From: UBA4416 sp036676295
GTDB taxonomy: Bacteria > Bacteroidota > Bacteroidia > B-17B0 > Aurantibacillaceae
Reading direction: 5' to 3'
NCBI GenBank assembly: GCA_036676295.1
Contig: JAKFDE010000027.1
Coordinates: forward strand, 1-64,000
Length of the DNA: 64,000 nucleotides
Part shown: piece by piece, positions 15,858-24,889 of the stretch
Layout: the number at the start of each line of letters is the position of its first letter
Numbering within the stretch: the stretch's first letter is position 1
The notes under the pieces: generated by a model
The model's database searches: none
Seen by the model: only the letters and a program-made list of their open reading frames with translations
Told to the model about the DNA's origin: nothing
Made by a program: the position numbers and the translations under genes

Positions 15858-16808
15858 TTAATGAATGCCTACTTCTGCTAAATAACGCTCAGCATCCAAA
15901 GCTCCCATACAACCGCTACCAGCTGCTGTAACTGCCTGACGATAAGTCTTATCAGCACAATCACCTACAGCAAAAACACCGGGAATATTAGTTTTAGATG
16001 AACCTTTTTTAACATCTATATAACCCAATTCGTCCATATCCAATTGTCCTTTAAAAATATCGGTATTTGGTTTATGACCAATAGCCACAAAAAAACCGGT
16101 TACCTTTAAATGACGTAATTCATTAGTTTGACTGTTTTTAACGATCACTTCTTCAACTGCTTCTTTTCCTATAATATCATGCGTATCAGTATGCCATAAT
16201 ACTTCAATATTAGGCGTATTTGTTACACGGTGTTGCATGGCTTTGCTGGCACGCATTTCGCCACGACGAACGATCATATATACTTTATTACATAATTTAG
16301 ATAGGTAAGTTGCTTCTTCGGCAGCGGTATCTCCTGCTCCAACAATTGCTACATCCTGTCCTTTAAAAAAGAAACCATCGCATACGGCACAGGCAGAAAC
16401 CCCACCGGCATTCATACGTAAACGCGTTTCGTTTTCTAAACCTAACCATTTAGCAGATGCACCGGTTGAAATGATCACCGTATCAGCTGTAATTTCGATC
16501 GTATCATCGATCCAGATCTTTTTTGGAGTACTTGTCAGATCAGCTTTAGTAGCCATACCAAAACGTACTTCTGTTCCAAAACGTTCGGCCTGAGCTTTAA
16601 GATCTTCCATTAATTCAGGGCCGGTAATTCCTTTGGGGTAACCAGGGAAATTATCTACTTCGGTAGTTTCAGTTAATTGTCCACCGGGTGTTAAACCTGT
16701 GTATAAAATTGGTTTTAGATCGGCACGAGAGGCATATATAGCTGCAGTATAGCCTGCAGGACCAGAACCTATGATAAGGCATTTGATATGTTCGGGAGTT
16801 GTTGACAT
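15858..16808 (-). CDS. trxB: Thioredoxin-disulfide reductase
   Basis: The 316-residue flavoenzyme is standard length. The FAD-binding motif IGSGPAGYTAA lies at ~13-23, the redox-active disulfide CAVC at C140-C143 (before DGFFF), the NADPH motif VGAGDTAAEEA at ~156-166, and the C-terminal FAD motif GVFAVGDCAD near 280. It reduces thioredoxin with NADPH in the cytoplasm. The CAVC centre has Val where CATC is usual, a common variant. It is transcribed apart from its neighbours, and no trxA lies in the window. Confidence 0.97.
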   Translation of the reverse strand: MSTTPEHIKCLIIGSGPAGYTAAIYASRADLKPILYTGLTPGGQLTETTEVDNFPGYPKGITGPELMEDLKAQAERFGTEVRFGMATKADLTSTPKKIWIDDTIEITADTVIISTGASAKWLGLENETRLRMNAGGVSACAVCDGFFFKGQDVAIVGAGDTAAEEATYLSKLCNKVYMIVRRGEMRASKAMQHRVTNTPNIEVLWHTDTHDIIGKEAVEEVIVKNSQTNELRHLKVTGFFVAIGHKPNTDIFKGQLDMDELGYIDVKKGSSKTNIPGVFAVGDCADKTYRQAVTAAGSGCMGALDAERYLAEVGIH

Positions 16809-16902
16809 AGTTTTTGTTTTTTAACGGGAACGAAAATACTATTTATTAAAGAAAAGCTATTTACAATTTACTCACAATCTTGGAAAGGTAAAGGAACAAT
16901 TT

Positions 16903-17301
16903 TTAATTAGGCTTGAACAAAAACACTTTCTTACGATAAAACAACCACCAGGCTAAAACACACCCAAAAGAATTGGCAATAAAATCAAACCAATCAGCAC
17001 TACGCTGGCTAAATACGGTTGCCTGCATAATTTCTAATAAACCACCATAAGCCACGCAAGCTAATAGTATCAATACAATAAATGAAGTACTTGCTTTGTT
17101 TTGTTTGATTAAAACGATAAACCATAATGCCGCCAATACAAAAAAGATAGAAGCATGAACAAATTTATCAAAGCTGATAAGCTCCAACCAATTGGTAGAA
17201 GGGATATAACTTCCGGGCATGCAACACAAACCAAAAATGATGAGCGTCCAAATGATAGCACACCACAAAGCATGTTTTAAAATTAATTGATACATAAACA
17301 A
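16903..17301 (-). CDS. VanZ-like membrane protein
   Basis: The 132-residue protein has about four hydrophobic segments and the VanZ-family features: a first helix, then SFDKFVHASIFFVLAALWF and GLLEIMQATVFSQRSADWFDFIANSFG, with the conserved D-W-D/N pattern. Family members have uncertain function; the name comes from low-level teicoplanin resistance. Its start codon abuts the rsmE stop (17302), suggesting co-transcription from rsmE. Confidence 0.85.
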   Translation of the reverse strand: MFMYQLILKHALWCAIIWTLIIFGLCCMPGSYIPSTNWLELISFDKFVHASIFFVLAALWFIVLIKQNKASTSFIVLILLACVAYGGLLEIMQATVFSQRSADWFDFIANSFGCVLAWWLFYRKKVFLFKPN

Positions 17302-18000
17302 TTATGAATTTAAAGCAGCAAAGGCCGCACAAGCATATAATCCGGCAGTTTCAGTGCGCAAACGATTATCGCCTAAGCTTACAGGTTGATAGTTTAACGA
17401 AAGGGCTAATTCTATTTCGTCTTTACTGAAATCACCTTCAGGACCAATTAATATCAAATGAGATTTATCAGTAGTAATGTATTTTTTAATATTCTCTTTA
17501 ACGTTATCCTCGCAATGAGCAATTAATTTCACATCGCTTTGAACCGTTTTCATAAATTCTTTGAAGTCAATCACTGAATTTAATTTCGGGATGTAGGCTT
17601 GTTGGCTTTGCTTCACCGCACTTTCGGCAACCTTACGCGTTCGGTCATCTTTTACAACTGTTCGTTCTGAATTTTTACAACGGATAAAAGAGATCTCATC
17701 AATACCAATTTCCACGGCTTTTTCCACAAACCATTCTATGCGTTCAATATTTTTAGTTGGAGCAATGGCTACATGTAAATGATAATTTCTCTTTTTGGCT
17801 ACGGTTTCTTTATTGGTTAAAGATACCGCACATTGTTTGGCATGAGCAGCTTCGATCTTTCCAATGGCTCGTGTTCCGTTCCCATCAATCACACAAATGA
17901 TATCTCCTACTTTGTGACGTAATACTTTAACACAATGCAAAGATTCTTCTTCACTTAATATAGCTGCGTTGTTTTGTATGATGCCGAAAAAAGTATTCAT
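17302..18000 (-). CDS. rsmE: 16S rRNA (uracil-1498-N3)-methyltransferase
   Basis: The 232-residue protein has an N-terminal PUA-like domain (HCVKVLRHKVGDIICVIDGNG) and a C-terminal SPOUT methyltransferase domain with IERIEWFVEKAVEIGI, IGPEGDFSKDE and LGDNRLRTETA, the trefoil-knot SAM site. RsmE methylates U1498 in the decoding region of the 30S subunit. It is first in a probable two-gene unit with the VanZ-like gene. Upstream is a palindromic repeat array. Confidence 0.96.
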   Translation of the reverse strand: MNTFFGIIQNNAAILSEEESLHCVKVLRHKVGDIICVIDGNGTRAIGKIEAAHAKQCAVSLTNKETVAKKRNYHLHVAIAPTKNIERIEWFVEKAVEIGIDEISFIRCKNSERTVVKDDRTRKVAESAVKQSQQAYIPKLNSVIDFKEFMKTVQSDVKLIAHCEDNVKENIKKYITTDKSHLILIGPEGDFSKDEIELALSLNYQPVSLGDNRLRTETAGLYACAAFAALNS

Positions 18001-18040
18001 TAATTCTATGATTATTTTAAAGTACGAATATACAAATGAT

Positions 18041-18120
18041 AATTACGAATTAATACGAATATACGAATCTGTGTTTACTAAGATTTACAGCAACGATTCG
18101 TATATTCGTATAAAATTCGT
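18041..18120. repeat. Palindromic array of TACGAATA units
   Basis: ATACGAATATACGAATC (18053-18069) and GATTCGTATATTCGTAT (18095-18111) are perfect 17-bp inverted arms around a 25-nt loop. Further TACGAAT words at 18023 and 18044 and ATTCGTAT at 18116-18122 extend the symmetry. It lies between the divergent rsmE and acpH-like genes, so it is upstream of both. Confidence 0.85.
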
Positions 18121-18126
18121 ATTCCC

Positions 18127-18714
18127 TTGAATTATTTAGCACATAGCGTTTTATCTTTTAATGATCCTGATTTGATCATCGGAAATTTTATTGCTGATTC
18201 TATTCAGGGTAATCGCTTTGACGGTTTAACACCATCTATCATTAAAGGCATTACTTTACATCGTAAAATTGACGTTTATACGGATAGCCACCCTATTTTT
18301 TTAACCAGTAAATACCATTTTACCAAAGATTTTGGCAAATATAATGGTGTGTTGATGGATATTATATACGATCATTACTTGGCCAAAAATTTTCATTTAT
18401 ACTCTCCTATTCCCTTGCAGGAATACTGTTCTAATATTTATAAATTATTACATGATAATCATCATTATTTACCGGAACCTGCCAAACGTTTTTATGAATA
18501 CATGACCGAACGAAATGTTTTATACACCTATTCAACCTTACAAGGTATTGAAGTTGTATTAGGGCATTTAAGCCACAGGATCAGGCACAGGTACGAATTA
18601 AGTTTGGCAATTCCTGTTTTAGAAAAGCATTATGATGAGATAGAACAAGAATTTTTTGTGTTTTTTGACGATCTAATGGCTTTTTGCAAACAACAGGAAG
18701 AGGTAACCGGTTAA
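18127..18714 (+). CDS. Acyl carrier protein phosphodiesterase family (AcpH-like)
   Basis: The 195-residue product begins NYLAHSVLS, with DLIIGNFIADSIQG next, the conserved start of the ACP phosphodiesterase family; the TTG at 18127 is therefore the likely start and no ATG fits. Further motifs are LHRKIDVYTDSHPIF and YDHYLAKNF, whose His/Asp residues form the metal site. E. coli AcpH removes the phosphopantetheine arm from ACP, but the physiological role in Bacteroidota is not settled. It lies just downstream of the TACGAATA array and ends near a short TAACCGGTTA palindrome. Confidence 0.85.
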   Translation: MNYLAHSVLSFNDPDLIIGNFIADSIQGNRFDGLTPSIIKGITLHRKIDVYTDSHPIFLTSKYHFTKDFGKYNGVLMDIIYDHYLAKNFHLYSPIPLQEYCSNIYKLLHDNHHYLPEPAKRFYEYMTERNVLYTYSTLQGIEVVLGHLSHRIRHRYELSLAIPVLEKHYDEIEQEFFVFFDDLMAFCKQQEEVTG

Positions 18715-18747
18715 TAAACTTTTGCGTTTTTATATGGTTGGAATTAG

Positions 18748-18755
18748 TACTTTTG
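18748..18755 (+). promoter_or_regulatory. -7 promoter element TACTTTTG
   Basis: TACTTTTG matches TAnnTTTG, 29 nt before the reductase start. No TTG is at ideal spacing, so only the -7 box is supported. Confidence 0.5.
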
Positions 18756-18783
18756 CAGCGAAATTTTAGAATTACACAGAAGA

Positions 18784-19794
18784 ATGATTACAACCGATTT
18801 AGCCATTGTTGGCGCAGGCCCAGTAGGTTTATTTGCCATATTTGAAGCAGGACTTTTAAAAATGCGTTGCCACTTAATTGACTACTTACCACAAGTTGGT
18901 GGGCAATTATCAGAAATATACCCTAAAAAACCTATTTACGATATCCCGGGATTTCCATCAGTATTAGCTCAAGAATTGATCGATAATTTGATGAAACAAG
19001 CTGAACCGTTTCACCCAAGCTTTACCTTGGGCGAACGTATTGAAACACTTCAAAAACGCGGCGACCGCGATTTTTTATTGGTAACCAATATGGGAACTGA
19101 AATTCAGGCAAAGGCTGTTGTTATTGCCGGTGGTTTAGGTTGCTTTGAACCACGTAAACCTGAAGTAGCCGACTTAACTAAGTTTGAAAACGGAAAAGGG
19201 GTTAATTATATGATCCTTGATCCCGAAAAATACCGTGGCCAAAAAATGGTAATTGCGGGTGGTGGAGACAGTGCATTGGATTGGACCATCTTTTTAAGTG
19301 AAGTATGCTCTGAATTAACTTTGGTACATCGCAGCGAATCGTTTAGAGGAGCTCCGGATAGTGTGAACAAAGTGATGAAATTGGCAGAAGAAGGAAAGAT
19401 CAATTTATTATTAAATACTAATTTATCTACCGTTTTTGGTAACAGCAAATTAGAATCTGTAACTGTTGTTGATACAAAAACACACGAATTAAAAACGATC
19501 CCTACAGATCATTTGATCCCATTGTTTGGTTTAAGTCCAAAATTAGGCCCAATTGAAAAATGGAATCTGAACATTGATAAACATGCTATTCATGTCAATA
19601 CTGATGATTACTCAACCAACATAGAAGGAATTTATGCTATTGGAGACATCAACACCTATAAAAATAAATTAAAATTGATCTTATGTGGTTTTCATGAAGC
19701 AGCATTGATGAGCCACAGCGCTTACAAATACATTAACCCGGGCGTAAAATATACCATGAAGTACACAACCGTTAATGGAATTAGTGAGTTTTAA
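18784..19794 (+). CDS. Thioredoxin-reductase-like ferredoxin/flavodoxin-NADP+ reductase
   Basis: The 336-residue flavoprotein has the FAD motif VGAGPVGLFAIFEAG at ~9-23 and GGQLSEIYPKKPIYDIPGFP, the NADPH motif AGGGDSALDW near 157-166, and IYAIGDINTY near the C-terminus. It lacks the CxxC disulfide of TrxB, which identifies the YumC/type 2 FNR subgroup. Such enzymes pass electrons between NADPH and ferredoxin or flavodoxin. It has its own promoter box and a strong terminator, so it is monocistronic. Confidence 0.92.
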   Translation: MITTDLAIVGAGPVGLFAIFEAGLLKMRCHLIDYLPQVGGQLSEIYPKKPIYDIPGFPSVLAQELIDNLMKQAEPFHPSFTLGERIETLQKRGDRDFLLVTNMGTEIQAKAVVIAGGLGCFEPRKPEVADLTKFENGKGVNYMILDPEKYRGQKMVIAGGGDSALDWTIFLSEVCSELTLVHRSESFRGAPDSVNKVMKLAEEGKINLLLNTNLSTVFGNSKLESVTVVDTKTHELKTIPTDHLIPLFGLSPKLGPIEKWNLNIDKHAIHVNTDDYSTNIEGIYAIGDINTYKNKLKLILCGFHEAALMSHSAYKYINPGVKYTMKYTTVNGISEF

Positions 19795-19815
19795 AAAATA
19801 CTAAAATCATACCTC

Positions 19816-19848
19816 AAAAAAATCCCTCTTCAACAGAGGGATTTTTTT
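19816..19848. terminator. Bidirectional terminator
   Basis: ATCCCTCT (19822-19829) pairs with AGAGGGAT (19835-19842) with a run of A before and seven T after. It separates the convergent reductase and O-antigen ligase genes. The same stem recurs at 29376. Confidence 0.85.
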
Positions 19849-19865
19849 ATTTATAGAAGCGAGAA

Positions 19866-21320
19866 TTACATTAATTTTTCCTGTGAAGTTTCGTTATTTT
19901 TATGATACACATCAATGCACACAAGCATAGCTAAAAAGCCCCAAAATGGTACAGAAGCTTTATCGGTATCTAAAAAGTTATTTAAAAAACCATGTACAAA
20001 GTAAGTACTTACTCCCATTAAAATACAAATGGTCAGTACCTTAAGCGATTTATCTTTTACGGTATATACCAAACGGTAGCCTAAAAACATGACAGCTAAT
20101 ACTAATGCTACAACTAATAAAGCACCAATTAAACCTTGTTCGCTTAAGGGTCCCAAATATTCGCTATGCGCATTTCCTTTATTCCCAAAGTTGGTTGAGA
20201 TCACTGTTTTTTGACTACTTTTTTGAAAAGGAGCATACAAAAACTGATACGTTCCAGGACCAAAACCTAAAAATGGTTTTTCTTCGAACATACGCAGGGC
20301 ACAACTCCAACGGTTCAATCGCTCCACATTAGATACATCTGTAGAAATATTGGTCATCGATTCTATGTTCGCCATAAAATCACCATCAGAACTTGTATTA
20401 TTTTTTCCTAATATCATCAATAATTCCGACTGAAAAGACAAAAACAAAACAACTCCAACAACGATCGTTATTAAAATCGTACGAAATTTAATTCCTAAAA
20501 ACAAAGTAACTAATACTCCAAGAGATACAGCTAAACTTAACCAACCTGCTCTTGCATAAGAAATAACAATAGAAATAAGGAAGATCGACACTAAACCAAA
20601 ACAAACAACTTTCAATACAAACGAAATGTTTTTCATCAACAGTATACCAACCATTACCGGAATAAACATGGCCAAAGCCGCTCCATATGCTGTATGATCA
20701 TTATAAAACGGTGACACGATCCAATCAGCTGTTTTTTCATCAAAACCATAAGCAGCATGTTTTACAGTAGTAATAATAGCTACTATAGCTAATGCTACCG
20801 AATAAAACAATAAATGCTTGATCATGGATCTTTGATTTTTGAAAAACTGCGTGCATAAAAAATAACAGGAAGTTAAAAACCAAATACGAGCAAGAATAAA
20901 TTTTATTGAAATGATCGGTAATTCGCTAAACATCATGGTAATTAACATCCATAATAGTTGCAAAAAAATAATAATGGTTATGGGATGTTTGAGAATACGT
21001 TTGTCGGTAATACCATGACTGATCTCATTTAAAAAATACAATAAGCTTACGCCTATCATTAATGGCTCGGATGGCAGACTCAGATCTAACCCATTTGAAT
21101 AACCCAACTCTTTTAAACTAATGGCCAATGGTGTTACAAACACCATAAGATACATGATCTTTTCTATATCGAAAATGGCTAATAAAACAATTAAGGCAAT
21201 GGCCGGTATAGCATTAAAAATATAGAAATCGCCCCGATGAAATAAATACACATAGGCATTAGCCAATATGTAGGAAACTACAATAAAATAAAATACATAA
21301 GTATTTTTTAGTTTAAGCAA
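19866..21320 (-). CDS. O-antigen ligase / Wzy-like polysaccharide membrane protein
   Basis: The 484-residue protein has about eleven or twelve hydrophobic helices. The large periplasmic loop carries the Wzy_C/WaaL signature ERLNRWSCALRMFEEKPFLGFGPGTYQF followed by GNAHSEYLGPLSEQGLIG (His/Glu motif). Members ligate or polymerise surface glycans on the periplasmic face. It is last in a four-gene minus-strand operon, overlapping the preceding gene by 8 bp. Ligase versus polymerase cannot be told apart from sequence. Confidence 0.87.
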   Translation of the reverse strand: MLKLKNTYVFYFIVVSYILANAYVYLFHRGDFYIFNAIPAIALIVLLAIFDIEKIMYLMVFVTPLAISLKELGYSNGLDLSLPSEPLMIGVSLLYFLNEISHGITDKRILKHPITIIIFLQLLWMLITMMFSELPIISIKFILARIWFLTSCYFLCTQFFKNQRSMIKHLLFYSVALAIVAIITTVKHAAYGFDEKTADWIVSPFYNDHTAYGAALAMFIPVMVGILLMKNISFVLKVVCFGLVSIFLISIVISYARAGWLSLAVSLGVLVTLFLGIKFRTILITIVVGVVLFLSFQSELLMILGKNNTSSDGDFMANIESMTNISTDVSNVERLNRWSCALRMFEEKPFLGFGPGTYQFLYAPFQKSSQKTVISTNFGNKGNAHSEYLGPLSEQGLIGALLVVALVLAVMFLGYRLVYTVKDKSLKVLTICILMGVSTYFVHGFLNNFLDTDKASVPFWGFLAMLVCIDVYHKNNETSQEKLM

Positions 21321-22242
21321 CCTGTTTTTGTTTTTTATGACTGATCAATATGAAAACGGAAGCTAACAGTAAAGCTGATAGCGTAAAGATAATAACGATA
21401 ACACCTCTAAGTGGTGCACATTTTTTATCCGGTAAATTTGGCTTAGATACAATGGTAGAATAACTTAAATGACCATTCATGTTCAACAAATTTTTATCAT
21501 AGCTTAATTTCAATTCCTTATAACTGCTGGTTTCAACACCTAACTGCTCTTGTAATAAAATGTATTCGCCGCCAAATTCTTTCAATCCTCTCATTAATGT
21601 TTTTTCTTCATCAGACAAAGAAGCTTTACCCATACGTTTACTCATTACTTTGGCCTGAGATTTAAAGTCAAGCAACCCATAAGTCATACGCATGTATTTC
21701 AACTTTGATTCAAGAGAGTCTATCTCGTTCTTTTTGATTTTTAATTGGTTAGAATATGATGTAACATATTCACTAACTTTTTCCTGTTTTAATTTTGTTA
21801 CCAGTTTATCAACTTCTTCGATCAGGCCATTGGCTAATTTCTGAGCAAAATAAGGTGACTCATCTATGACTTCAATTTCAATGGATTCATACATGGTTGA
21901 ACTTGATTTAATATTATTACGATAATAATTATTGAATTTAGAAATAGCTTTTTCGGCGCTACTATCTATATCGTAATGTTTAAACAGATCAAATCGTTTG
22001 GTCAGATTATTTTTAATTTCCTCGCTGTTTAAATACTGTAACAATTGTTCCGTGTTAGACTCATGACCAAAAGGCATTAAGTTAGTGGGATAAATAACGG
22101 CAACGGATTTGTATTTAGGCTTGATAAATAACGGCGATGAAATAAATGCAGAAATCATAACAGCTGCAGCTGCAACAATGGCTAATTTTTTCCAATGCAA
22201 TTGCAATACAACTAAAATATCTTTCGTATTAATTTCTCCCAT
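21313..22242 (-). CDS. Wzz-like polysaccharide chain-length/co-polymerase protein (copy 2)
   Basis: The 309-residue protein has the Wzz plan: N-terminal TM helix (~17-38, KKLAIVAAAAVMISAFI), a long coiled-coil periplasmic domain (LIEEVDKLVTKLKQEKVSEYV and following), and a C-terminal TM helix (~278-300) after a proline-containing PNLPDKKCAPLRG. No BY-kinase domain is attached. It overlaps the ligase gene by 8 bp and starts 8 bp after its paralogue. It should set glycan chain length or aid export. Confidence 0.85.
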   Translation of the reverse strand: MGEINTKDILVVLQLHWKKLAIVAAAAVMISAFISSPLFIKPKYKSVAVIYPTNLMPFGHESNTEQLLQYLNSEEIKNNLTKRFDLFKHYDIDSSAEKAISKFNNYYRNNIKSSSTMYESIEIEVIDESPYFAQKLANGLIEEVDKLVTKLKQEKVSEYVTSYSNQLKIKKNEIDSLESKLKYMRMTYGLLDFKSQAKVMSKRMGKASLSDEEKTLMRGLKEFGGEYILLQEQLGVETSSYKELKLSYDKNLLNMNGHLSYSTIVSKPNLPDKKCAPLRGVIVIIFTLSALLLASVFILISHKKQKQVA

Positions 22243-22250
22243 ATATTTTC

Positions 22251-23288
22251 CTAAAGAGTTTCTTCTTTGGACTGAGCTATTATTTTTTTTTTAAGTTCAA
22301 CTATTCTGTCAACAAACAGTAAATACAATAAAGCTAATAAAAATGCAGAAATAGTTGGCACTAAAACAATAATAGCACGTACCGGTTTAGCCTTTTTTTC
22401 GTTAGGTAAAGCCTTATCTACAATAAATTTAGAAGGTAATTGTCTTTCGTAGTTAACAATGGCTTCATCATACTTTTGTTTGATAACAGGATATTTGAAA
22501 CGGTATTTCTTTAAGTTTTCAAATAAACCATCATATAACATTCCATATTTTTCTAGAATATCTAATTTAACTTTAAGATTGGCGATGGCTGATGTATTTC
22601 CTTTAGCAACTGCTTTTGCCATACTTTTTGAGTAAGCCGACATTTCAGCCTTATAATCTAAAATGCCTAATTTTCTGATCACTTGTAAACTGTCTTCCAA
22701 TTCTTTTGTTCTGGTAATCGTATTGGCATATTCCTCTTCAATGATAGAAAGAGCTTCTTTAGCTACTTCTTTAGACATTCTGAATTTAACAGAATCGGCA
22801 TAACGAATAATAGAGTTTGCAATATTAGCTGCTCTTCCGGCTTCATAATCAAAAACATCTACTTTAATGGAAACGTAATCAGTACGCTTAAAACTTACCA
22901 TTTCATCCCACTTTAACTTTAAATAGTGAGAAGCATAAATATTATCTTTTTGTATGTTCCAATTTTTCCACAGATCATATTCTTCAGCTACACGTTGTCT
23001 GATCTCAGTTGAATTTAAGATCTGTAATAATTTTTCAGCATCATCTTCATCTCCAAACTCCATGTAATCTTCTTGATTACCAACATTTTGCTCTACTAAT
23101 AATTTAGATACAGAAAAGGTACGGGACGGAAAAACAATAGCTGTAGCTTTAAATTGGGGTGCAATTAAAAAAGATACGATTACTGAAATAATTGCTGCAA
23201 TAAGAGTTACTATAATCAAAGGCTTTCTCCACTTATACATTTTGGATAAAAGCTTTATGGATTCATTATTTAAATCTGCTTGGTTCAT
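22251..23288 (-). CDS. Wzz-like polysaccharide chain-length/co-polymerase protein (copy 1)
   Basis: The 345-residue protein has TM helices at ~25-47 and ~308-328 with a Wzz-type periplasmic region between. ATAIVFPSRTFSVSKLL and LPNEKKAKPVRAIIVLVPTISA match the flanks of the TM helices in the family. Its neighbour has the same layout but little sequence identity, so the pair are diverged paralogues that might form a mixed oligomer. It lies 20 bp downstream of the flippase gene. Confidence 0.85.
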   Translation of the reverse strand: MNQADLNNESIKLLSKMYKWRKPLIIVTLIAAIISVIVSFLIAPQFKATAIVFPSRTFSVSKLLVEQNVGNQEDYMEFGDEDDAEKLLQILNSTEIRQRVAEEYDLWKNWNIQKDNIYASHYLKLKWDEMVSFKRTDYVSIKVDVFDYEAGRAANIANSIIRYADSVKFRMSKEVAKEALSIIEEEYANTITRTKELEDSLQVIRKLGILDYKAEMSAYSKSMAKAVAKGNTSAIANLKVKLDILEKYGMLYDGLFENLKKYRFKYPVIKQKYDEAIVNYERQLPSKFIVDKALPNEKKAKPVRAIIVLVPTISAFLLALLYLLFVDRIVELKKKIIAQSKEETL

Positions 23289-23308
23289 GGGCCAAATATA
23301 CTATTTTC

Positions 23309-24751
23309 TTAATTATACTTAATAAATCGGTAGATGGATTTAATGTTTAGTAAACCTGATATAAATGCCCAGGCGATACCACAAATACACATGATCACAA
23401 AATTGATCATCCAACTATCTGTTATCGTTTTTGATACAATATTGAAAACGATCAATCCCACAATAAATACAAGCAATGCAACTATTAACCTAACATTAAC
23501 TTTAAATTTAAAGATCTTTACGGCAAAGAATATTTGAATACCGGCTGTGAAAAACTGAGTAATTAAGCTAGAAACCGCGCTACCCATAGCTTTATAATGT
23601 GGTATTAATACAAAATTCAAGATCAAATTGATACAAATGCCGGTTAAGGCCATCATATTAAGCTGTTTTAAATTACCATTAGCCGTTAATAAAGTTCCAA
23701 AAATGTAAGTAGTTGCTACAGCTGTAAAGCAAAACATTAAAATCCCAAATTCTACAGACGAATCAGTAACCCCATGGTTAATTAAAGATGAAAGATCCTG
23801 AGCGTAAAAAAAGCAACCGATAGAAACCATCAGAGCCGGAGTAATTAATAGGATAAAAGCCAGCTTTACTAAATTCTCAACGTTTTCTTTTAGTTTGATC
23901 ATTTTACTGAATACCGGTAGTAATTGAACAGAAAACAAATAGGCTATCATATTAGCTGCATCCAATAACCTGAATGCTTTTGCATAAATACCTGCTTGTT
24001 CAGCACCTTCGCCTTCCGGCAAAATACGTTCAATCATAACCGCATCCAAACGATTATAAAACGTCATGAGTAATACTAAAATGGCAAAAGGAAAACTTTG
24101 TTTTAATATCATTAAGCTAAAAGGCCAGTTCCAGGTCAATTTAAAATGATCTGTTTTGAGATATACTGTAATAAAGGCCAATGTTGCGGTTAACACATAA
24201 CCAATAGTTTGGGCATACACAAAGGTCATAATATCAATTTCAATTCCAAACCAGCGCAATAATAAGCCTACACACAGAAAGATCATGATGATACGATCGG
24301 CAACTGATACGAAACTATCCGTTTTAAATAAATGTAAGCCTAACAAATTCGATCGCAAATAAGCAATCATACTAATAAGGAACTGATTAACCGCTAAAAT
24401 GGATAATAATTTCATGTATCTGAAATCATAACCCATCACTAAACCAAGAATTAAAGTAATGATGACATAGATAACACCCAGAGCAAGTTTTAATGAAAAT
24501 AAACTGCTGAAGTGCTTGGTTAACAGATGGTTATTCTGAGCAATATTTTTATTATTGAAATTGGTAACTCCAAAATCCAGAATAATATTTAAAAGAAAAG
24601 AGAAATTAAATAAGATGAAATACTCGCCATATCCTGCATTACCAACAGCATTTTGCACAGCAGGTTCAATACCCAGTGGCCAAAATGGCTTAATTAATAA
24701 ATTAAGGACAATTAAAAAGGCAATATTTGTTATAAATTTCTTCTGTTGCAT
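23309..24751 (-). CDS. Wzx-like flippase (MOP/MATE superfamily)
   Basis: The 480-residue protein has about 12-14 hydrophobic helices. It shows the oligosaccharide flippase pattern: NAVGNAGYGEYFILFNFSFLL at the N-terminus, FYNRLDAVMIERILPEGEGAEQAGIYAKAFRLLDA in the middle, and GICINLILNFVLIPHYKAMGSAVSSLI near the end. It would move lipid-linked oligosaccharide across the inner membrane for Wzz/Wzy-type assembly. It is first in the operon and has a full TATATTTG -7 box. No glycosyltransferases adjoin it, so the sugar genes are elsewhere. Confidence 0.9.
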   Translation of the reverse strand: MQQKKFITNIAFLIVLNLLIKPFWPLGIEPAVQNAVGNAGYGEYFILFNFSFLLNIILDFGVTNFNNKNIAQNNHLLTKHFSSLFSLKLALGVIYVIITLILGLVMGYDFRYMKLLSILAVNQFLISMIAYLRSNLLGLHLFKTDSFVSVADRIIMIFLCVGLLLRWFGIEIDIMTFVYAQTIGYVLTATLAFITVYLKTDHFKLTWNWPFSLMILKQSFPFAILVLLMTFYNRLDAVMIERILPEGEGAEQAGIYAKAFRLLDAANMIAYLFSVQLLPVFSKMIKLKENVENLVKLAFILLITPALMVSIGCFFYAQDLSSLINHGVTDSSVEFGILMFCFTAVATTYIFGTLLTANGNLKQLNMMALTGICINLILNFVLIPHYKAMGSAVSSLITQFFTAGIQIFFAVKIFKFKVNVRLIVALLVFIVGLIVFNIVSKTITDSWMINFVIMCICGIAWAFISGLLNIKSIYRFIKYN

Positions 24752-24772
24752 TGGGCGAACAGCAAATATATA

Positions 24773-24780
24773 CTTTTTTG
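24773..24780 (-). promoter_or_regulatory. -7 promoter element for the polysaccharide operon
   Basis: On the minus strand the sequence reads TATATTTG, 21 nt before the flippase ATG. No clear -33 TTG is present. Confidence 0.5.
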
Positions 24781-24889
24781 TTTTAGCTGATTGAATAATT
24801 ATCTTTGTTAATAATAAGCTTACTAAAGCTCCTTTTGTTAATTTCAGTTAATTGAAAAACTATTTAACAAGTAATTTCGTTAATAGCCT

